NCBI GenBank assembly: GCA_022539475.1
Contig: VCMS01000218.1
Coordinates: 61,377-125,376, forward strand
Reading direction: 5' to 3'
Length of the DNA stretch: 64,000 nt
From: Gracilaria domingensis
Taxonomy: Eukaryota > Rhodophyta > Florideophyceae > Gracilariales > Gracilariaceae
Under the pieces are notes generated by a model. That model did not search any database, was not told where the DNA came from, and saw only the letters and a program-made list of their open reading frames with translations. Of this stretch, positions 21,786 to 31,595 are shown in pieces (the first letter of the stretch is position 1; each line of letters begins with the position of its first letter). Both the position numbers and the translations under genes were made by a program.

Positions 21786-24068
21786 CTATTCCTCTCGGAA
21801 GCCGCTGCTCTTGAGAACCCTTGATACCGCCTTTCTTCGCGACACCATTCGCTGCTCCAAAGCCTCGCTGAAAAAGCTCGCCGCGTCAGCCGCCTCGCAC
21901 GCCTGCGCGATGAACGGATGCGCCAACGCTTGCTGCGCCGACGGGCGATCCGCCGCCTTCATTGCGCAACACGAGCGGATGAAATCTCGCAGCTCGCGAG
22001 ACCATTGCCGCGCGTCTGACAGCTCCGGCACGCCCTGAGTGGCTATCAAAAACATCGCCCTGATCGGTGACACGTCAATATGTGGTGGCTTCCCCTCCGC
22101 ACACTCATACGCCAAGATCCCCGTGGACCACATGTCTGCCTTGCAGTCATAGTTACAGCCGCGAATAACCTCGGGCGCCATCCAGAACGGCGTGCCCACA
22201 ACCGTGTTGCGCTTCCCGGAGCGCTTCGACAATTCCGCGCAAAATCCAAAATCGGCCACTTTGACCGAGCCGTCCATGTCCAGCAGAATGTTATCCCCCT
22301 TGATGTCTCGGTGCAGGCGCCGTATGGAGTGCAGACTGTCCAGTCCTTTGAGCACTTCGCGGCAGATGTACGCAATCACGCTCTCCTCCATTCGCTCCAT
22401 CTGCGCCGATGCGCACGATGACGAAGCGCTTTGGCGACCATGCGCCGGTGCCGGCAGCCGTCGTCCCAGAAGCAAATCAGCCAAAGTGCCGGCTGACACA
22501 TACTCCATCACAATCCACAGCTCGTTACCACACCGAAACGAGTCGTAACATTCCACCAGATTGTCAGAGTCTTGATGGTCCTGCATAACTTGTACTTCGA
22601 ACTTGTACAGCTTCCAATCACGCTCGTTCTCGGGCTTGACCTTTTTGAGCGCCACGAACCGACCGTTGCTATCCACCGCACGGAAAACATTGCCGCAAGA
22701 GCCTTCCCCAATCTGTTCCATTCGCGTGAACAGTTTGTTGGGGTCGTCGTGTCGGAAGTTGGCGTCCAGATCTTCGGGGATTGCATCAGGGAGGTTTTGC
22801 CGTCTCTCTGCGCCAATAAAGCTTTCCATGTAATCTGAATCCAGCTCATTCACGACGCACGTTTCCACCTCCTTTTGGGGGGACGGCGAGTGCGACGGTG
22901 ACCCTCTACGCCGTTCCACGTTTGCGAACGGGAACGGTGGCGGTGTTCTATCGCCTGACGGTGCGTGGTTCGACGCCACTGTCCGGGGTGGCGGCGATTC
23001 AGCGTCGGTAAGTTCCACGTGGTAGCTGTCAGATCGGCTAAAAAGGTCGTCACTGGCATCATCGAACGAAGTAAGGCTCGGAGTTTGCATTTTTTCGAGG
23101 AAGATTGGTGGCAGAGCCCTCGACAGTGAATCGCGCACATCTTGTCGCCCACCAATGGTGGGATCAGAAGACTTTGAAAAGTTGAGTACGTCAATGACAG
23201 CCTCTGGGTTTGCAGCGGCCTCGTCTGGCAATATTCCAGAGTACATGAGAATTGTTTCCCACGCTCTCGGCAGCCCGGCAAAACCTGTAGGATTCTCTGG
23301 ATCGACACAGACGTGAACCTCATGCCGCATTCGGAACGGACGCGAAACCTGACTTTTCGCGCTGGATGGCGATCGTCGCTGATTGCCTAACGGAGGCTTG
23401 TTCCCAGAAACTTGCGGCGCTTTTTGACGACCTGGCGACTGACGTGGGGAGTCAACAGTGGGACGCGAAGCTCTCGGCGGCGAGGGGATGGGGGTTGCAG
23501 TCGGAGAAGACTCGCGACTGGATTGGTCTGCGCGGTGTTCGGAGAAGCTTCGGAGGGGAGGCAGAGGTAGAGCCGGCGGTGGTGCGGAACTAGATTTGTC
23601 TGGGCTGCGCCTGCCGCGAGGAATGACTGCGCGCGTCATGAACTCGTCAATGCCCTTGTAGAGGCCGGTGTTGGGGTCGCATTCGACGTGGGCGATGAGA
23701 CGGAAGTCGAAAGGCTCGGAAACATGAACGGCTGGCGGAGACGACTGATTCTCCTTGCCCCGCGTGTAGTGACGGCGCATCTTGGGAGGCGAGATGGGGG
23801 CGGTGGGATGGTTGGGGGCCTCCTTGAGAGGGGCGAGGATTTTGCGCAGCATGAGTGGCGAAGGGTTGGTCGAGAACAGAGAGGGGGAGGGGGGAGGGGG
23901 GGCGGTGGGGGCTGGGGGCTGGGGGGCGGTGGGGCTGGGGGGAGCGGGGTGGGACGTAAGTGTGACAGGTGGATGAAGATGATGCGAGTCGCATGATGGC
24001 ACGGCTTGCAGCGCAACGGCGCGCGTGCGTGTTTTGAATATTTGAAAAGGCGCTTTTGAATCGCCCAT
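21786..24068 (-). CDS. Ste20/PAK-type serine/threonine kinase with two CRIB-like motifs
   Basis: A 760-residue protein likely acting downstream of Rho/Rac/Cdc42-type GTPases. After a Pro/Ser-rich N-terminus there are two CRIB-like motifs. The first is at about residues 116-145 (VSEPFDFRLIAHVECDPNTG). The second is at about 241-275 (VSRPFRMRHEVHVCVDPENP, then TGFAGLPRAWETIL) and is followed by an autoinhibitory-region-like helix. A Ser/Pro-rich linker leads to the kinase domain, about 447-720: glycine loop IGEGSCGNVF (453-462), ATP-binding Lys475 in VALKK, catalytic HRDIKGDN (586-593), DFG (606-608), and the Ste20 signature GTPFWMAPEV (625-634). All catalytic residues are present. PAKs normally carry one CRIB, so the pair is unusual. 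The ATG at 24066-24068 is the first in frame; Met73 (about 23852) is an alternative that keeps both CRIBs. No intron is evident. Confidence 0.9.
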   Translation of the reverse strand: MGDSKAPFQIFKTRTRAVALQAVPSCDSHHLHPPVTLTSHPAPPSPTAPQPPAPTAPPPPSPSLFSTNPSPLMLRKILAPLKEAPNHPTAPISPPKMRRHYTRGKENQSSPPAVHVSEPFDFRLIAHVECDPNTGLYKGIDEFMTRAVIPRGRRSPDKSSSAPPPALPLPPLRSFSEHRADQSSRESSPTATPIPSPPRASRPTVDSPRQSPGRQKAPQVSGNKPPLGNQRRSPSSAKSQVSRPFRMRHEVHVCVDPENPTGFAGLPRAWETILMYSGILPDEAAANPEAVIDVLNFSKSSDPTIGGRQDVRDSLSRALPPIFLEKMQTPSLTSFDDASDDLFSRSDSYHVELTDAESPPPRTVASNHAPSGDRTPPPFPFANVERRRGSPSHSPSPQKEVETCVVNELDSDYMESFIGAERRQNLPDAIPEDLDANFRHDDPNKLFTRMEQIGEGSCGNVFRAVDSNGRFVALKKVKPENERDWKLYKFEVQVMQDHQDSDNLVECYDSFRCGNELWIVMEYVSAGTLADLLLGRRLPAPAHGRQSASSSCASAQMERMEESVIAYICREVLKGLDSLHSIRRLHRDIKGDNILLDMDGSVKVADFGFCAELSKRSGKRNTVVGTPFWMAPEVIRGCNYDCKADMWSTGILAYECAEGKPPHIDVSPIRAMFLIATQGVPELSDARQWSRELRDFIRSCCAMKAADRPSAQQALAHPFIAQACEAADAASFFSEALEQRMVSRRKAVSRVLKSSGFREE

Positions 24069-24316
24069 TGGGCGACAGCCACGCTGCGCAGTGACTGTGC
24101 CACTGTTGTGCTCCAGTCACAGCGCCTCTTTTTGTTGTTCCAACGTGCCGCGAGGTCCCCCCGCAGCTTGGAACTCTCGAGGTGGAAAGTATTACAGTCT
24201 TTATCTTTTACCCAAAGCAGTTAATCAAAAAGGTTGTAACGTGACAGCCGCAACAATCAGCATCGAAAACATTGCACGCATCATCAAGGGAATCGCATCG
24301 CCTTCTATCCCGCCGT

Positions 24317-26008
24317 CTACAACGCGCCGATCACGCACTCGCCCCGCGGCATCCATCGGCTCAGTCTGCTGCCATCTTCCAGCATCAGGCTCAGCTGCTC
24401 CACGGGCCATCGCCAAACTTTGTACATGCAGCGAACGGGCGCCAAAAGCGACATGTGCGCCACCTTCGGCTCAACTGCTGTTGTGTAAGTCGATGTCACG
24501 AATCCATTCACCACGATGCTTCCGCTTTCCGTTTGTGGATTATACAAACCTTCTTCATACACCCTTTCAATTCTCACCACCGTCCCGTCTTCCGAGCCGT
24601 CAGCCATGCGCAGCACATCCCCGACCACCACCGCAGACGCAGCCGTCAAATCCCCGCTCTGTTTGTACACATAATGCCCCTCGGACACAGTGAGCTCTCG
24701 TCCGCTGCTCACCACCATTCTCACAAACTCGAATCTTCCAACTCTCCGCCGATGTGTGAACAGAATCACAGCCGACAATCCCTCAGCCGTCTCCACCCGA
24801 TCCCCAAGCTCGATATCACGCATTTCCAGATCACCTCGTTCCGATCGCGCAACAGCAGAAGCCGGGAAACATGCTGAGCCATCATCTTCTTCCGACGTGG
24901 CATCCACACCTTCTTCGGCGGAAATTCCGCCAACCGCGCCTGGTGGCACCGCACTCACCACAGGAACAACGCTGGTGAACGGAGAGAACGACGGCACCGG
25001 GGATGCAACGCCGCTGGGTGACGCCACAAGAGTGCCAAAGTCGCTGGGGGATGGCGCTACAGGCGCTACTACGGATGCTACGCTTGGCGCGGGACTGGCA
25101 CTCGGCAAAGCTGACGCGCTTGGGCTTGCACTCGGGTCGGGACTCGGGTCAGCCGATGGTGGTGCCGCACCAGATGCGGCATCACTTCCATCCGTATCAT
25201 CACCAGCACCGTCGGTATCAGATTCCCCCTCGTCCTCCCCGTCGTCGGCGTCATCACCATCAGATGGCGGTTGGTTGACAGGTGTGAGTGCGACCGCTCC
25301 AGCAGTTGTGAGCTGTGACGTTGTTCAGTACCATTGGCGATTGGTGAGCAGAGTGACATCCTGGTCCGGATTGGTACTCTTGTCGACAAGTAAACAGATT
25401 TGGTTCTGAGGCGCCACCACAAGCAAAGCACGGAGATCCGGTGGAACGGTGACGCGATTGCTTGAATCCGATCTTCTGAAAGTAATCTTATAATCGCTGT
25501 CTTCTCGAATGATGAAGTAGATGGTTTCTGTCGGGTAAGAAATGGATCCACAAGTACGGGTTCCACTATGCCAACCGACCAGCAAATCATCTGTGACTGG
25601 ACTGTTGATCAAAGCTTCTGCGTTTCCATTTTGGCTAATGGCATCTCGAAATGCCTGCAGTTGAAGAGCTTCTAACAAGCCTGGTTCGTTCACTGTGAGT
25701 TCTGTGACAAAATTAAGAGGCCCGTCACCAGAGCATTCTGAATCTCCTTCCACGATATCTTCCACTGGCAATATCGGGAACTGACGTTCATCGTTAGTGA
25801 ATTCACCAAAAGTTACGGACGTTGGGCACGAATCTGTCACCGTGTATACCAGGTTGAACGTGGTGGTGATGTCATCGTAAGTAGCGACGCGAGAGGCGAC
25901 AGGGAGTGCTGTACGAGCATTTGAGAGCGATGGGGCGCACGATGCAGGGGGTGCAAGAGCACAGCCAAGCACGAAAACAAGAAGTAGCCACGGGGGAAGC
26001 ACACCCAT
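24317..26008 (-). CDS. Secreted protein with C-terminal hedgehog-type Hint (Hog) domain; in-frame TGA
   Basis: The start at ATG 26006-26008 is chosen because a TATA box lies about 100 nt upstream. The longer frame starts above that TATA box. A clear signal peptide (MGVLPPWLLLVFVLGCALAP) is followed by an extracellular domain of about 200 residues that I do not recognise, an acidic Ser/Pro/Asp linker, and a Hint domain beginning at the catalytic Cys in GSACFPASAVA. Hint landmarks are MRDIELGDRV, TVSEGHYVY (SxxH where TxxH is usual), VVVGDVLRM, and GLYNPQTESGSIVVNGFVTS, a close match to the GxYAPLT..GTIVV segment of hedgehog proteins. In animals this domain self-cleaves. The reading frame is continuous except for one TGA at 25325-25327 between the two halves, with the same frame on either side. 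No GT..AG intron that restores the frame is apparent. It may be a decayed codon, read-through, or an assembly error. Confidence 0.75.
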
Positions 26009-26109
26009 ATCGAAGCAAACACTGTTAGCAATTAGGAGCAGAAGTACGGGGAGGAGACGGTAAACGGTGCGGTAAACAGCACACAACGAGGTCAGAAGGG
26101 AGAAACGAC

Positions 26110-26116
26110 TTTTATA
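26110..26116 (-). promoter_or_regulatory. TATA box of the Hint-domain gene
   Basis: CTATAAAAG on the minus strand, about 102 nt upstream of the ATG at 26008, at a spacing similar to that of the Cys-rich gene at 47 kb. Confidence 0.6.
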
Positions 26117-29100
26117 GATGGACAATATGCGGGAAGGCGACGAAGACGTCGGCGGTCCGAAGGTGGAGCGGTTTTGAAGACGGTGCGTGAGCATGGCGGA
26201 GCGAGATGATTCGGGACGTTGTAGCGATGCTGTAACGGCAAGCGCGCGCTGATTGGCTGTGCACGTTGCACTGTGAGACGTTGTTGCCCAATCACGTGCT
26301 GTATGACCATTTACAAACCCCGCAGTGCATCACGAGGCGCGTGCGCCACGGCGCTTCGGCGCTTCTGCGCCACGTATGAAGGTCAATTCATAATGATCAA
26401 TGATGGCAGCGCATCAGCAGACAAACTTCCGACAGCCAAAGACCCAATCATCGCCTCACCGTAAGAAAGCTTTCTGGGCCTTCGCTTTTGGTCTCAATAT
26501 CATGGAGAAGCTTAATCCACACAGGATGACCAGCATACCCTGTAGTTACTAAGAAGTCTCCATGTTTTTCTAAAACGATCCATACGTTTTATTTCACCAT
26601 GAAGAAATTCTAGCGATTACTGGAGATGTAGTCACGATGTTGCAAACTGGTTCCCAGAAGCAACTCTTGAAGGGCCACAATAGTAGAGATTGCGAAAAGC
26701 AGGGCGTTAAACTTGACCATCAGCCTAACGGTACTCCATTGACTCTCTTCGCAACTGTTCTTCTGAAGCGAATAGTACCGTTAGGCGACGGACAGGTTCA
26801 AATCCCCTCTTTCGAATTTTAGGAATGGCCATTCATTCCAGTTGCATTCCGCACCAAGCATGCTATTGCCGTTCATCCCTGCTCGACCCTACATGTACAT
26901 ACTTATGTTCGTGCCTCTCTCAGAACCCGCCCTAATTCTCCACAAATGTGGACATGTTCCCTTTCCGAAGATGAAGAACTTCTTTTGTCTTAGATATTCT
27001 TTGCGTGCACATGTTCTGCGTCGGATGGCATCAGAATATCCCGGAGTCTGCACGGTCATTTAAAGAAGGAAGGTATCGAGCAAAGATATTAGCGGGGTGT
27101 TTCTGGGTATGTGCTTTGAATTCAGGAAAGCAGTTGCGAAGTTCACAACTTACCATGACTCTCATCATCTTCAGCTTCAGAAGTATTGTCGTGCACAGTT
27201 GGGTTGCGATCGAACGACCGGTGCGGTATCATGATATGGCGAAAGGCTTTGGATTTCGTTGATGACCCGTATTGGACTGTTCGATGGGAATGTCGCTCAC
27301 AGAAGAACTGAGCGAATGCTCCCTTATATACTGCTCGAAGCTTTGGAGTAGGTGAGTGAGCTCAGTTAATGGGCTCACTGGGTACTTTGTTGGAGTACCA
27401 TCTACTGGTATCAATACTGACATCGATCGTGATTGACGAAGATGATCATGCGATGGGTGACTTCGAATGGAACTGCTAACATCTCATTCTTCATTTACGG
27501 CCAGCACGGCAATCTTCCGTAGCATTGCTGGCTCTACAAACGCCTGAAGAGTGCTGCTCGACGAGCATATCGACGTTACCTACAGCTAACCTGGTGCCTG
27601 TGAAGTACCGTGCACATATGCTTGCCACGTGCTCTTCTCAATGACTCCACAGACGGTTTCTTACTATGTTCAAGAATCTTTCGAATGCAGAGGAGAAAAT
27701 TAACTTTCACTGAAATAGCACTGCAAATCTGCTGAGAGAAGAAGAGGAGCTAACGAACCTCCTTTACGCGTACAATTTAAAAGGAATGGACAGTGGTATT
27801 TGAGCTCTGGGCTGAGAACGTGAGCTCTCTCGTTGAAAGGTCACGTGATTTGCCACTGTCCAGAGTCCATCTCTCTGCACCAGTGTGGTTTCAAATGCTG
27901 ACGACAGGTAGATCACATGTGCTAAGAGCCCATCTATGCATCAGAGTGCTCTCTAGTAGGACCAAAGATATAATTCTCAGTTTAAAGAGGGAATGATTGA
28001 GCACACTCGAGGGTATCCTACTAACGATTGTCTCACAGTGCATCTGCTTACATTTTCTTCGTTCTCTCTCCTCACCCATGGCTACTGTTAAGGATCAACA
28101 GTGGAACGGCATTCTACGACATCCAGTGCTACATTGAAGGCGGTTCAAAAAAGCTTCCTAGCTTTAGCCTGGTGCAGCATTCATTTTGGCTCTAGTAGTG
28201 GTTGGCCCAATACAGTGATTTGGTTTTGCAATCCAGTGCTTTTGCAAAGATTTAGAGAACATGGACAGTGCATGCACTGCCCTCAACAGCACCGCACTAC
28301 GAAGCTGACATACTCCGCACGTTTCGCGGGAGTCTGCCGTATCTCTCCCTCACCCGAATAGATATATGCGTTCACTGTAACATCGCCCATGCAGGATAGG
28401 CGAACAAGTGGCTCGAATTCCTCGGAGATGGAATTTCTCGCATTTCTTCTACGTCTACGAAATATCAGGCTTGGGCACTGGAAGTCAAAGACTATCCCAT
28501 TCTTACTTACGGAATCGAAAAGATTTGCAAGCAAATTGTGCTTTAAAGCATGCTTTACGACCTCACATTTCCAACATTCAAGTATCCAGAGAGGATATCG
28601 TCATGGTGTGGCAGGCGAAATGAACCGCTTGCGAACGTGTCAACGAAAACCTGGATCTCCAAAACTCTCTTTAAGCTTCGCGAGGGGCAGATTTCTCAGT
28701 CATGCTGTCATAGTCAGCTCTCAGTGCGACTTGTGTACAATGCAGGCTCGCTGAAAAATGCAAGTGCGCAAAGATTAACGCAGCGGGAGTCATGCTGAGT
28801 AGTTCCATTTCGCACAAGCCTTCAAATGACTCAGTACAGGTACCTGAGAGTTGTCTCTTCCAGAGAAAAGTCAACGTGGTCGCAACAAGGAAACGTCAGC
28901 TTTACGGAACTGGTGCCAACAAGAATAAGGTATAAAAGTATCTTTCGAAGGGACGCTGAGTCCTGGAACTCCTTTGCAACGTGACGTGGAACAGAATGGT
29001 ATACGGTTCTTGAGTTCAAATATGTGCGGTTCTCGAGATGAAATCATATAGAGTTTCAAATTGACAAATTCTGTTCATTGTGGGGAATTAGGACATATCA

Positions 29101-29219
29101 CGTTGTTTGTAAGACTTAAGAGAAGAGTGGTCTGCAACCTTTTTCATCCAATGACGGGAGGAGTTTCTCTTCCGAAGAAGTACCAAGCAAGGGCTACAAG
29201 AACTAACATTTCTCTTTCC
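26117..29219. other. AT-richer gene-poor region
   Basis: No gene is recognised on either strand. Open stretches are short and lack coding character. An inverted repeat at 26724-26785 is listed separately. Confidence 0.5.
26724..26785 (+). repeat. 12-bp perfect inverted repeat with 38-nt loop, next to a tRNA T-loop-like motif
   Basis: CCTAACGGTACT at 26724-26735 is the exact complement of AGTACCGTTAGG at 26774-26785. Eleven nucleotides further on, GGTTCAAATCC (about 26795-26805) resembles a tRNA T-loop, but its flanks do not form a 5-bp stem. It could be a structured RNA or a chance arrangement. Confidence 0.5.
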
Positions 29220-29330
29220 ATTTAAGGAACAACGTTAGCACTAGATGCTGACGAGTCGTCAGTGACAACAATATTCGGCATTGCATTGCATGTCGATGAC
29301 TTGCTGATGGTGGCAAGCAAACAGTGAAGA
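29220..29330 (+). mobile_element. Copia-like LTR retrotransposon pol scrap (fossil)
   Basis: A short stretch on the plus strand encodes a reverse-transcriptase-like VDDLL segment in the IALHVDDLLMVASK context, typical of the Copia/Ty1 group. Nothing else of the element is clear and no LTRs were seen. It is an old, broken fragment. Confidence 0.4.
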
Positions 29331-30079
29331 ATAGTACAAGTTTCTACTTTTTTCTGAGAAAGAAACACACACATGCCTAACATGTGAATTTCCTCAACAG
29401 AGGTTAGGCTACGTATCGTGCATTATGACGTTCATCTTGACAAGTGAATGTGAAGAATATTTACGTGTAGTATTATGCTTCATGTAGGCATACAGGTGAA
29501 GCCATCTGCACCACATTGAACTTGGTTTCTAAATTTTGCCAGGCAACAGTTAATAGGGCATGAAGTCATTCAGGGGAAGAATCTGAGGAAATGAAGCTTC
29601 TCGATTCATGTTCAATGACTGCAAAATTACCTGTCCTTTCTTAAGGTTCGAAGCTGAATGGAAGATGTATATAAATGGGTCCAGACTCTGGACTCCAGGA
29701 GAGTGCTGGATTCAGAGGGAAGCTGCGTCAGTTTTAGACTCTGACGCGTGCGCGTCACTTGAATTGCAAGAAAGGGTGATATTTGCCCCAAATGGGACGG
29801 TATCGTACCTGAAGGAGGCAGACGTGTGAAAGCTTACAATTTGAAAATGAAAGCTGCAAATCAGTGCCCAAATCAGATCATGGCGTTGGACAGGATAGTC
29901 ATGAACTAACTCTCGACGTGGGGGGCTGCAACATGAGCCGTAAACGGAAACTTTCGGTTTCCTATTCGGGAATTTCCCGCTTTCAGAGGACGGCGCGTTT
30001 TTGAACGCCTCCCCTTTCGGGGAGGGCAAAGAGGAAGGAAGTTGTTGGAGGGGGGGAAGCTAAGTTTAAGAGCGTGAAG
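29331..30079. other. Spacer before the zinc-finger gene
   Basis: No gene is seen. The last 100 nt contain a G-rich stretch and TTTAAG near 30066, with no clear TATA box. Confidence 0.4.
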
Positions 30080-30997
30080 ATGATAGACGCATCATTGACA
30101 ACGCAAGCCAGAGGATGCGCCACAATGCAGCCCAAACTCCCTCTAGATGACATACACGCTCCGACAACTACCACCTCCGAGACTCCAAATGATAAGCCTT
30201 TCCGATGTCACTACGTAGACTGCCTTCGACCCTTTCAGAGAAAGACCTCACTGACAAACCACTTAAAGGCACACAAGAATGTGAACTCAAGATCTATCAA
30301 CCGCAGTCGGCGCGCAAGAAGAAGGTTAGAACAACGACGACGAGCAGCGGCTGCATCCGAAATGGCCGGCACCTCTCTGCCTCTTCGACACCATGTGACT
30401 GATATTTCGTCCATCGCGGCGGCTGTACCGCAGAACGTGACGAACTCGGAAGAGTCTACCAGTCACGCAGAGGCAGAGAGACAGGGGACTGGTAACATTT
30501 TTCACGACGAGCTTCAGCCAACGTGGCCGTTTATGCCTGAAGCAACGCTTGCAGAGCCTCTCATACCGAATCCGATGGCACCGAGGCCAGCGACCGAAAC
30601 TGAGGCTGTCATACAGGAACCTGAGCCGTTTCTGTACAGTTCGGAGGCCATGCCGTTGAGCGGAGCGAACGTAGGTTTCGAGGGTTCGTTGGCCGAAAGG
30701 CCATGGGATGCGGAAGCGTTTAGCGGATTACTTGAGTCGCCGCTTCTGCCCGTGCCGTTCGAGGCAGCTCTGCATTCGGAGCAGGATGAGTTCCTTCTAC
30801 AGTTCCCGCTTGGAAGTGTGTATGGAACTGGGAACAGCGCGGACTACGGTAGCGGTATGTTAGGGCGACTGCGGAGAAGTGAGAGTGGGCGACCAGGGCA
30901 TGAGCAAGGTTGCGAGGGCGAAAGCAATGAAGCGGGGGCTGGTGATGCGGCAAACCCATTGGCGCAACAGTTTGTGTTTTTCAACGATGGAGAGTAG
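30080..30997 (+). CDS. Single C2H2 zinc-finger protein, probable nuclear regulator
   Basis: A 305-residue protein beginning MIDASLTTQARGCATMQP. The upstream in-frame GTG at 30074 is not an expected start. One complete C2H2 finger lies at residues 43-65 (Cys43, Cys48, His61, His65; KPFRCHYVDCLRPFQRKTSL continuing TNHLKAH), of the long C-x4-C type with the usual Phe and Leu core. It is followed directly by a strongly basic stretch (about 72-88, RSINRSRRARRRLEQRRR), a probable nuclear localisation signal that could also contact DNA. The remaining 200 residues are Pro/Glu/Ala-rich, acidic and low in order, which fits an activation domain. A single finger plus basic region suggests a transcription regulator, although binding specificity cannot be read. 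No introns are evident. Confidence 0.75.
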   Translation: MIDASLTTQARGCATMQPKLPLDDIHAPTTTTSETPNDKPFRCHYVDCLRPFQRKTSLTNHLKAHKNVNSRSINRSRRARRRLEQRRRAAAASEMAGTSLPLRHHVTDISSIAAAVPQNVTNSEESTSHAEAERQGTGNIFHDELQPTWPFMPEATLAEPLIPNPMAPRPATETEAVIQEPEPFLYSSEAMPLSGANVGFEGSLAERPWDAEAFSGLLESPLLPVPFEAALHSEQDEFLLQFPLGSVYGTGNSADYGSGMLGRLRRSESGRPGHEQGCEGESNEAGAGDAANPLAQQFVFFNDGE

Positions 30998-31494
30998 CAG
31001 TTTGTATATTTCCTTATGACGCTTTAATCACTAAACATTGTACAGGTATGTGACAGAATATACGCAGTTGAGGGCGCGTTTTCGGTGGTATGAAGGTAAA
31101 CAGAGTAGTTTGCTTGACAGAGAGTGTTTGAACGCACGCGGAATCGGGCGGTATGGGCACGGTTAGCTTTCTAAACAGCAAGTTTTACAGTGGTGGCAGT
31201 TTCCGGATGCCAGGCGAACGAAGCTGTGCTACGCGCCCCTGCACGAGGAGCACGGAGGCGAGAACAGCGGCGTGCGGTTGCGGTAACCCTTTAGCAGGGG
31301 GTACAAGAGTCTGTACTACAGACGCAGGTGCGGCGCACACGCAAATGCAAGTTCGTTTTTTTGCTGTACGCGCGCGTTGCCGTCGATTGGACCATTTGCG
31401 GGCGCACTGCTGGGCGGCAGGCGCCGGGACAGGCTGTCCGGCGAGACCAGCAGCCGAGCTGTTATCACAGGAGCTGAGCTGTCACCACAGGCGC
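30998..31494. other. Intergenic; no gene recognised
   Basis: The first 150 nt are AT-rich, probably the 3' end of the zinc-finger transcript. The rest becomes GC-rich towards the F-box array. The frames seen here lack features. Confidence 0.4.
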
Positions 31495-31558
31495 GATCGC
31501 TCCGGCGGCTGATCGCTCCGGCGGCTGATCGCTCCGGCGGCTGATCGCTCCGGCGGCT
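31495..31558 (+). repeat. Four perfect tandem copies of a 16-nt unit
   Basis: The unit GATCGCTCCGGCGGCT occurs four times in a row, ending 37 nt before the ATG of the first F-box-like copy. It is either a minisatellite in the leader or a cluster of binding sites. Confidence 0.9.
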
Positions 31559-31595
31559 CGTCGACTCGCGCGCCCGCACTCGCGCGCTGCCCGCC

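Noticed and set aside
22080-23593. Plus-strand frames within the kinase gene
   Set aside because: Antisense shadows of a gene with intact catalytic motifs.
26690-26820. Possible tRNA around GGTTCAAATCC
   Set aside because: The T stem does not pair, and no acceptor or anticodon stems can be drawn. Kept only as an inverted-repeat observation.
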